From an uncultured Prevotella sp. (GTDB lineage Bacteria; Bacteroidota; Bacteroidia; Bacteroidales; Bacteroidaceae), in contig URFI01000044.1 in NCBI GenBank assembly GCA_900547085.1, forward strand, positions 1 to 12,809: a stretch of DNA of 12,809 bases, written 5' to 3'. Each line of letters opens with the position of its first letter. The first letter of the stretch is position 1. This document shows positions 7,866 to 12,809 of the stretch, one piece after another. Both the position numbers and the translations under genes were made by a program. The notes beneath the pieces are model-generated. The model was given only the letters and a program-made list of their open reading frames with translations, searched no databases and was not told the origin of the DNA.

Positions 7866-8036
7866 CTTGACAGTCGTTCATGATTTCCTTGAACGAACGT
7901 GATTTGCAAGTAACCTGATGCCGAGTGTATTGCAAGGGCATGAAATGCACGGGAACAACAATCTGTTGTTTCTTTGTAAGCCGTTGAATTTCAAAAAACT
8001 ATAAGAATGTGTGTTGATAGCATCGTCCGTGGTCGA

Positions 8037-8124
8037 CAAACTCATTGACTTTGAATCTCAAACCCATACAGATTGGATACCAAACTCCATGACTTTGATG
8101 CCCAAACTCCATGACTTTGAAAAT
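8037..8124 (+). repeat. four-copy 22-nt tandem repeat
   Basis: Four head-to-tail 22-nt units occupy 8037-8058, 8059-8080, 8081-8102 and 8103-8124. Each begins CAAAC. Units 3 and 4 share the 18-nt core CAAACTCCATGACTTTGA exactly, and unit 1 differs from that core at two positions. Unit 2 keeps the length but has diverged in its second half. The period is not divisible by three, which argues against a coding repeat. The ACTTTGA part resembles the heptamer units at 5641-5703. Confidence 0.85.
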
Positions 8125-8220
8125 GTGGTCAAGCTCTCTTATAAAACGCTGTCAATGAGAGGTTTATGAAACGGTGACTTTTTTTGCGGAAAGGGTGCTG
8201 ATGAACAGGGGTGAATTCGC

Positions 8221-8284
8221 CATTCGCCCAGTTATTTTTAGAGTGTTCGCCCAGTTGTGTGTGGAATGATCAAGTGGGCGAATG
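8221..8284. repeat. competing inverted repeats downstream of the metal ABC ATPase gene
   Basis: TTCGCCCAGTT occurs twice (8223-8233 and 8246-8256, 23 nt apart). A single opposite copy, TGGGCGAATG (8275-8284), can pair with CATTCGCCCA (8221-8230, ten bases perfect) or with the nearer copy, giving a 12-bp arm with one mismatch and a 13-nt loop. No T run follows on either strand, so it is not a standard intrinsic terminator. It could protect or end the minus-strand operon transcript, or be a protein-binding site. Confidence 0.55.
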
Positions 8285-8320
8285 ATGGATGAAAGCTGCT
8301 GACGTAGCGAACATTCAACT

Positions 8321-9079
8321 TCAATCCGTGTGTGCTTTGAGCACGCGGTGAGGCATGCGTCCATGCCCCAACAAGTCGATGGGGCAGCCGAGGTGTTGCT
8401 CCAGCTCAACCATCGACAGCTCCGTGTCGGGGTGGTAGTGTACATTGTGGTTGACACAGGCAACGGCCTTCACGTTTTGCAGGATGGAGCCAATGTCGTG
8501 GCTCACGATGATGATGGCGCAATCGCGATTGATGTCGTTGAGCATTTGGTACATTTGTTCTTGGAATTGCCTGTCAATGTATGTGTTAGGCTCATCCAAA
8601 ATCAGCACTTCTGGCCGTGCTACGATGGCGCGTGCCAGCAACACGCGCTGCAATTGGCCGCCACTAAGGGTGCCGATGGCACGCCGGCGCAGTTCGGTGA
8701 GCTGCATTCTGTCGAGCGTTTCGTCCACCATTTGGTGGTGCTTGGATGTGAATGGGGAGAACAATTTCTTTTGTCCGCTCAGTCCCGACAGCACTACTTC
8801 CTGCACCGAGATGGGGAATTTCTTGTCGATGTCGTTGTATTGTGGGAGATAACCCATGCTGATGTGGTCTGCAAGTGTTCCGTTTCGGTAGAACTTGATT
8901 TGTCCTTCGCTCGGCTTTTTCAGACCGATGATGAGTTGTACAAGGGTAGTTTTGCCACCACCATTCGGTCCGATGATGCCCAGAAAGTCGTGATCGTACA
9001 CGGTGAGGTTCACGTCTTGCAGAACCGTTTTCTGTCCGTACGCCGCGCTGATGTTTTCTAATTGGATGATGGGTGTCAT
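8321..9079 (-). CDS. metal (zinc/manganese-type) ABC transporter ATP-binding protein
   Basis: This 252-residue single ABC domain carries Walker A GPNGGGKTT (37-45), Q-loop Gln80, signature LSGGQ (138-142), Walker B LILDEP (159-164) and switch His194. The C-terminal tail CPIDLLGHG (232-240) and overall sequence fit the ZnuC/MntB group that powers uptake of divalent metals through an ABC-3 permease. It starts 4 nt after the stop of the metal-binding lipoprotein gene on the same strand, so the two are an operon. The permease gene that normally completes the system is not next to it: downstream is non-coding DNA and the convergent peptidase gene. A long open frame on the opposite strand (8330-9061) is a shadow. 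Confidence 0.92.
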   Translation of the reverse strand: MTPIIQLENISAAYGQKTVLQDVNLTVYDHDFLGIIGPNGGGKTTLVQLIIGLKKPSEGQIKFYRNGTLADHISMGYLPQYNDIDKKFPISVQEVVLSGLSGQKKLFSPFTSKHHQMVDETLDRMQLTELRRRAIGTLSGGQLQRVLLARAIVARPEVLILDEPNTYIDRQFQEQMYQMLNDINRDCAIIIVSHDIGSILQNVKAVACVNHNVHYHPDTELSMVELEQHLGCPIDLLGHGRMPHRVLKAHTD

Positions 9080-9083
9080 GCGG

Positions 9084-9923
9084 TTATTTTAGTTTTTGGG
9101 CAATACTCACCATTTCTTCGCTCCAATTGTGGCTCAAGGGGTTGATGGCTATCGTTTTTGCACCCACCTCTTGGCTGACAATCTTCGTGCTTCTGGTTTC
9201 AAACTGCTTCTGCACAAACATCACTTTCACCTTCTTGTCCTTGGCCAGCTGGATGGTCTTTTTCAGTTGGGCGGCACTGGGTTCGCGACCTTCTTCCTCC
9301 ACCGGGATTTGTAATAGCTCGTAGTCGCGGGCAAAGTAGGTGAGGGCAGGGTGGTCAATGAGGAAGGTCTGCGACTTGTCACGCGTGAGCTGTTCGCGCA
9401 GTCGCATGTCGGTAGCCTCAATGGTGTCTATCAAGGCTTCGTAATTTCGCCTATATGAGGCGCTGTCTCGTGCATTGATGCTGACCAACGCTTGGTAGAT
9501 GTTTCGTGCGATTTGCCTTGCGTTGTTGGTGCTCATCCAGGTGTGTGGATCAGTAACGCCGTGTGAAGAGTGGGCCAACTCAATGCCTTCAGACGAATCG
9601 ATGATAATGGTATGCGGCGCATTTTGGCTCAGTTTTTTCATCCATGTGCGCTCAAAGCCAATGTTTCCCACCTTGATGTACAGGTCGCTTTCGGCCAACT
9701 TCACCATTTGTTGGGTGGTTGGTTCGTAGGTTTCGGGGTTTCCTCCCTGGGGAACCATGGTGTTCACAACAAACTTGTCACCGGCAATTTGTTCGGTGAA
9801 ATAGCGGAGTGGCTCTATGGTCACCGTGATTTTTCGCCTCGTGTCTTGCGGGTTGGTGGTGCAAGATGCGAGAAATAGCGTGACCGTGAGCAGCAGAAGG
9901 TATTTTTTCATTGAGCGTGTCAT
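9084..9923 (-). CDS. metal ABC transporter substrate-binding lipoprotein (ZnuA/TroA family)
   Basis: The 279-residue protein has a lipoprotein signal with lipobox LASC (18-21; Cys21), so it is membrane-anchored at the periplasmic side. Family patterns follow: TIEPLRYFTEQIAG (35-48), GNPETYEPT (61-69), DPHTW (125-129), DHPALTYFARDY (190-201) and INPL (260-263). In cluster 9 (ZnuA/TroA) proteins the metal ligands usually are a His in PHxYE, the His of DPHxW, a His near residue 190 and often an Asp near the C-terminus. Here the first is Glu64 and the last is Asn261, while His127 and His191 are kept. A short His-containing loop (118-121) precedes DPHTW. The start could instead be Met5 (9911), which gives a more usual signal peptide. 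The ATPase gene follows after 4 nt. The metal transported cannot be told from sequence. Confidence 0.9.
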   Translation of the reverse strand: MTRSMKKYLLLLTVTLFLASCTTNPQDTRRKITVTIEPLRYFTEQIAGDKFVVNTMVPQGGNPETYEPTTQQMVKLAESDLYIKVGNIGFERTWMKKLSQNAPHTIIIDSSEGIELAHSSHGVTDPHTWMSTNNARQIARNIYQALVSINARDSASYRRNYEALIDTIEATDMRLREQLTRDKSQTFLIDHPALTYFARDYELLQIPVEEEGREPSAAQLKKTIQLAKDKKVKVMFVQKQFETRSTKIVSQEVGAKTIAINPLSHNWSEEMVSIAQKLK

Positions 9924-9934
9924 GTATATGATGC

Positions 9935-10387
9935 TTATAAGATGAGATTCATGCCATAAATGATAAGTAGGTATCTGAATATTTTTCCCAAGGTGAAAGA
10001 GACGAGGGTGACCCAGATGTTGGCTCTAACCAGTCCCAGGACGATGGCTATGGCGCTGCCGATGATGGGCAGAAAAGCGAAGAATCCTATCCAGGCGCCG
10101 TACTGGGCCATCAGGCGTTGTGCGCGATCCAGTTTGTCGGGTTTGACATGTAGGTATTTCTCTATCCAGTCTAACCGCCCCAATGTGCCGATAAAATAAT
10201 TGAACAACGACCCCATGACGTTTCCAATGGTGCCGTACATAACCAAGGGCCAGGGGTTAAGCCCAGCTGCCAACAGACCCGCCATGACGGCTTCGCTGCT
10301 GAAAGGAAAGACTGATCCGGCTAAAAGCGAGGCCAAGAACATGCCCACATAGCCGTATTGTATCAAGAGATCTATCAATGTATCCAT
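9935..10387 (-). CDS. YqaA/DedA-family membrane protein
   Basis: From the chosen start (MDTLIDLLIQYGYVG) the protein has 150 residues and about four hydrophobic segments. It carries the YqaA-type pattern SVFPFSSEAVMAGLLAAGLNPW, GTIGNVMGS followed by NYFIGTLGR, then YGAWIGFFAFLPIIGSA near the middle of the C-terminal half. DedA-superfamily proteins include phospholipid flippases and proteins needed for membrane-potential balance; the role of the YqaA branch is not well established. An earlier in-frame ATG at 10435 would add 16 His-rich polar residues and overlap the upstream gene by 61 nt. The start at 10387 overlaps it by only 13 nt and lies directly before the first helix, so it is preferred. 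The metal-binding lipoprotein gene follows after 11 nt, suggesting co-transcription. Confidence 0.82.
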   Translation of the reverse strand: MDTLIDLLIQYGYVGMFLASLLAGSVFPFSSEAVMAGLLAAGLNPWPLVMYGTIGNVMGSLFNYFIGTLGRLDWIEKYLHVKPDKLDRAQRLMAQYGAWIGFFAFLPIIGSAIAIVLGLVRANIWVTLVSFTLGKIFRYLLIIYGMNLIL

Positions 10388-11301
10388 AGTTGATAACCCG
10401 TAATGGTCAGCATGATGATGAACAGCGTGAGGCAAGTAATGCCAGACAGGCGTGAGCCGGTGAGCGTGATATAGTGGCCAATAAGGGGTGAAACGCTGAC
10501 AATGAGTGCAGGTAAGAGGTTGGGTAGGTGCGTGGGTTGCAGGATGATGAATACGATGGTGGCTGCCATCATCAACATGAAGGATGAGAAAAACAAGCGA
10601 ATGCGAATCTTATCCTTTGAACTGTTGAGGAGAAAATGCAGCATGCCGATAATGCCCAATGCACAGATAAAGCAGAGCGTCAGCAGGTTCAGCGAGGAAA
10701 TGCTTTGGAAATCGAAGAGAGGTGCAAAGTCGATGATGCTGGAAAAGTGATGGATGAGTGTGCCAACATCGTGCCGATAGACGTAATAGCCTCCTACAAA
10801 CCAATAGGGAGTGATGACAGCCAGCAGCGATGCCCAGAAGGTTCGCCAGCCCATGCCCATGACGTAAAACCGCAAGATAATCCACCAAATGGGGATAAGG
10901 AATAGTATTTGGACAAACCAAATACTGGCCACACCGATGAAGAAGAACGCATTGAACACGCTGCTGATGGCCGATTTGTCTTGATAGGCGCGGAACATGA
11001 ACAAATAGGTGAGAGCAAAACAAAGTTGAACGATGCAGGCTTCCAGGTGAATGAACAGGGGTAGGGCAGCGACAGAGAGCACAAGATACGAACAAGACAG
11101 CATGCGACTGTAGGTTCGTATCAAAGTGTGCTGGTTGTTCAGTTCGACCATGGTCAAAGTAGTCATGAGCATCAGTATGAACTGAGGCCACAACTGCTGT
11201 TGAAGCAAACCGCCCATGAACCAAATGCCTATCGCATATACCATGGTGATGGGCAGGGCATAACGACTTCCTGCTATTCTGTTTTGTAATCTATGCGTCA
11301 T
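10375..11301 (-). CDS. polytopic membrane protein of unknown function
   Basis: I do not recognise this 308-residue protein as a member of a characterised family. It is highly hydrophobic with roughly nine to ten membrane helices (about 14-31, 39-53, 70-88, 90-104, 115-143, 154-174, 203-224, 236-254, 261-281 and 287-304). Loops are short; basic and polar residues stand at 57-66 (including HTLIRTYSR), 105-110 and 226-235. There is no signal peptide, no clear catalytic motif and no ABC-3 permease pattern that I can see. Similar proteins in Bacteroidetes are usually labelled only as hypothetical membrane proteins. It overlaps the YqaA-like gene by 13 nt, indicating translational coupling, and lies 113 nt downstream of purD on the same strand. 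Confidence 0.8.
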   Translation of the reverse strand: MTHRLQNRIAGSRYALPITMVYAIGIWFMGGLLQQQLWPQFILMLMTTLTMVELNNQHTLIRTYSRMLSCSYLVLSVAALPLFIHLEACIVQLCFALTYLFMFRAYQDKSAISSVFNAFFFIGVASIWFVQILFLIPIWWIILRFYVMGMGWRTFWASLLAVITPYWFVGGYYVYRHDVGTLIHHFSSIIDFAPLFDFQSISSLNLLTLCFICALGIIGMLHFLLNSSKDKIRIRLFFSSFMLMMAATIVFIILQPTHLPNLLPALIVSVSPLIGHYITLTGSRLSGITCLTLFIIMLTITGYQLWIH

Positions 11302-11414
11302 GAATCAAACCAAACGACACTGTAAGTGCATTCTCGAGTTAAAGCATCGGTGACGACAGTTGTCCGTACTTGATGGACTGGCCAGCCGGTCTTCGTATGA
11401 ACGAGCGTAGGCAT

Positions 11415-12683
11415 TTATAGGTCTTTGCCGATGTCTTTTCGGAAATATACGTCTTGAAAATCAATCTTTTTTGCTGCTGCAAAACTCTTATTCAGTGCCT
11501 CGTCTTTATCTTTTCCGTATGAACAAACGGCCAAAACCCTGCCGCCGGCAGTGACAACCTGCCCATCTTTCACCGCCGTTCCGCTGTGAAAGACAATGCT
11601 GTCTTTTACCGTTTCGAGTCCAGAGATAGGATATCCCTTGGTATAGGCTTGCGGATAGCCGCCGCTGACGAGCATGACGCACACGGCTGCGCGTTCGTCA
11701 AAGGTGACAACACGCTTGTCTAAGTTGCCTTCCGCGATGCCTTCAAACAAATCAACGATATCACTTTTCAGTCGCAGCATTACGCTTTCTGTCTCCGGGT
11801 CGCCCATTCTACAGTTGTATTCTATCACCATGGGGTCGCCTTTTACATTGATTAAACCAAAGAAGATAAAGCCTTTGTAGTCGATTCCCTCTTCGGACAG
11901 TCCCTTTATCGTTGGCTGAATGATTCGTTCCTCCACCTTCTTCATCCAGTCCTTATCTGCAAATGGGACGGGTGAGACGCTGCCCATGCCGCCTGTATTC
12001 AGCCCTGTATCGCCTTCACCAATGCGTTTATAATCCTTTGCTTCTGGCAAAATTTGATAATGTTTGCCATCGGTTAAGACGAAAACAGAACACTCTATTC
12101 CACTTAAATATTCCTCAATGACGACTCGTGCCGACGCTTTTCCGAACATACCCCCTAACATTTCCTTTAATTCTCGCTGTGCTTCTGCCAACGTAGGGAG
12201 TATTAAAACGCCCTTACCAGCACATAGTCCGTCGGCTTTCAACACGTAGGGAGCCTCTAAAGTCTCCAAGAAGCGAAGTCCTTCATCTAAAGTCTCGCCT
12301 GTAAAGGTGTGGTATCGGGCGGTTGGGACGTTGTGGCGTTGCATGAAAGCCTTGGCAAAATCCTTGCTACCTTCCAGTTTTGCCCCCTCTTTCGACGGAC
12401 CTATGACCACGGTTTCTTTGGTTCGAGAGTCATTTTTCAACGCATCATAGATGCCATTCACAAGTGGATCTTCGGGTCCAACGACAACCATGTCAATCTT
12501 TTGGTTGCATATAAAATCTTTGATAGCATCGAAATCGTTCACCTGAATGTCGACATTGGTGCCTACTTCACTTGTTCCAGCATTGCCGGGAGCGATGAAT
12601 AGTTGGGTTACTCGTTTGCTCTGTGCTATTTTCCAGCCCAAGGCGTGTTCTCTTCCGCCACTACCTAATAATAATATCTTCAT
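11415..12683 (-). CDS. purD: phosphoribosylamine--glycine ligase (GAR synthetase)
   Basis: The 422-residue protein is a full-length PurD, which joins glycine to 5-phosphoribosylamine using ATP in step two of cytoplasmic de novo purine synthesis. It starts MKILLLGSGGREHALGWK with the N-domain glycine motif, followed by APGNAGT (31-37) and VVVGPEDPLVNG (66-77). The ATP-grasp region contains KADGLCAGKGV (149-159) and the acidic/metal-binding segment IEYNCRMGDPETE (287-299). The last corresponds to the family signature around RFGDPE but has Met instead of the usual aromatic or Leu residue. A C-terminal domain with GGYP (341-344) and TAGGRVLAV follows. The S9 peptidase gene ends 16 nt upstream, so they are probably co-transcribed. 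Confidence 0.97.
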   Translation of the reverse strand: MKILLLGSGGREHALGWKIAQSKRVTQLFIAPGNAGTSEVGTNVDIQVNDFDAIKDFICNQKIDMVVVGPEDPLVNGIYDALKNDSRTKETVVIGPSKEGAKLEGSKDFAKAFMQRHNVPTARYHTFTGETLDEGLRFLETLEAPYVLKADGLCAGKGVLILPTLAEAQRELKEMLGGMFGKASARVVIEEYLSGIECSVFVLTDGKHYQILPEAKDYKRIGEGDTGLNTGGMGSVSPVPFADKDWMKKVEERIIQPTIKGLSEEGIDYKGFIFFGLINVKGDPMVIEYNCRMGDPETESVMLRLKSDIVDLFEGIAEGNLDKRVVTFDERAAVCVMLVSGGYPQAYTKGYPISGLETVKDSIVFHSGTAVKDGQVVTAGGRVLAVCSYGKDKDEALNKSFAAAKKIDFQDVYFRKDIGKDL

Positions 12684-12699
12684 GCGTATGTTTCCTTTT

Positions 12700-12809
12700 T
12701 TATTTCAGATAATCTTCAAAGTACTGTGTAATGCGTTCGTGGAGGTGAACACTTTGGTGTCCTCTCATATTGTGTGGTTCACCCGGATAGACGAAGAAAT
12801 CGGGTTGAG
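12700..12809 (-). CDS. C-terminus of an S9 family (prolyl oligopeptidase/DPP-type) serine peptidase
   Basis: On the minus strand, from the window edge to the TAA at 12700-12702, the frame reads 35 residues: FFVYPGEPHNMRG near the start and ITQYFEDYLK at the end. The PGEPHNxRG pattern is the catalytic-histidine region of S9 peptidases (prolyl tripeptidyl or dipeptidyl peptidase-like, or an acyl-aminoacyl peptidase-like member), and the short helix after it is the usual end of the alpha/beta-hydrolase domain. Serine and aspartate of the triad lie outside the window, so the exact subfamily cannot be given. The stop is 16 nt from the purD start. Confidence 0.85.
   Translation of the reverse strand, partial: QPDFFVYPGEPHNMRGHQSVHLHERITQYFEDYLK

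Larger units (their letters stand above)
7866..8320. other. non-coding convergent gap without a convincing gene
   Basis: About 455 nt lie between the peptidase terminator and the end of the ABC ATPase gene. Small inverted repeats are present: CGTTCA/TGAACG (7875-7880 with 7890-7895) and AACAACA/TGTTGTT (7954-7960 with 7964-7970, followed by a T-rich stretch, possibly a weak plus-strand terminator). A 22-nt tandem repeat and an inverted repeat group are listed separately. Three short open frames occur: minus 7878-8045 (55 codons from an ATG), minus 7828-7998 (56 codons, no initial ATG) and plus 7918-8004 (28 codons). They overlap one another or the terminator, and none has a recognisable motif. 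I see no remnant of a membrane permease here. Confidence 0.6.

Noticed and set aside
7878..8045. Short minus-strand frame of 55 codons beginning inside the 22-nt repeat
   Set aside because: No motif, no promoter or ribosome-binding evidence, and another frame of equal length (7828-7998) overlaps it; more likely chance frames in a repeated non-coding element.
7866..8320. Possible remnant of the missing metal permease gene
   Set aside because: The minus-strand frames contain no run of hydrophobic helices and are broken by stops; nothing resembles an ABC-3 permease.
8330..9061. Plus-strand open frame of 243 codons
   Set aside because: It lies fully opposite the ABC ATPase gene, whose motifs are all intact on the minus strand. 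The translated product shows no family pattern.
10610..11224. Minus-strand open frame of 204 codons within the membrane protein gene
   Set aside because: It is an alternative frame of the 308-residue membrane protein. The product is His/Arg-rich and lacks the hydrophobic pattern expected of this gene.
11376..11391. Small hairpin GACTGG-CCAG-CCGGTC between purD and the membrane protein gene as a terminator
   Set aside because: The stem is only 6 bp with one wobble, and no T run follows on the minus strand; it does not support a transcript end after purD.

Overview
The window looks like chromosomal DNA of a Bacteroidales bacterium, most probably a Prevotella-like member of the Prevotellaceae. 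Reasons: promoter -7 boxes of the Bacteroidetes form TAnnTTTG sit before several genes, Shine-Dalgarno sequences are largely absent, and the predicted proteins (YfhO-family membrane protein, M13 peptidase, S9 peptidase of the prolyl/dipeptidyl type, a metal ABC ATPase with a C-terminal CPIDLLGHG tail) resemble those of this group. The genus is an inference from remembered protein families; no search was possible. I see no phage, transposase, tRNA, rRNA or CRISPR array.

Left part (1-993, minus strand): an mtnN/pfs-luxS pair of the activated methyl cycle. LuxS is cut by the window edge. The gap between the two genes is made largely of degenerate 7-8 nt repeats carrying ACT/AGT. A short divergent promoter region (994-1106) separates this pair from the plus-strand genes.

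Middle part (1107-7795, plus strand): a YfhO-family multi-pass membrane protein, an ABC-F translation-type ATPase, and a secreted M13 (PepO/neprilysin-like) zinc peptidase. The gap between the ABC-F stop codon and the peptidase start codon is entirely a degenerate repeat array (nine 7-mers, then eight 8-mers). The peptidase ends at a strong intrinsic terminator.

Convergent gap (7796-8320): about 0.5 kb with no convincing gene. It holds the terminator, a four-copy 22-nt tandem repeat and a set of competing inverted repeats.

Right part (8321-12809, minus strand, read from right to left): C-terminus of an S9 prolyl-oligopeptidase-type peptidase, purD, an unrecognised 308-residue polytopic membrane protein, a YqaA/DedA-like membrane protein, a metal-binding lipoprotein (ZnuA/TroA type) and its ABC ATPase. 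The last four are tightly packed or overlapping and are probably co-transcribed. The integral-membrane permease expected with the metal transporter is absent from this window.

Most of the window is ordinary core metabolism. The parts that deserve a second look are the intergenic repeat arrays, which run exactly from stop codon to start codon, and the permease-less metal transporter cluster with altered metal-ligand positions.
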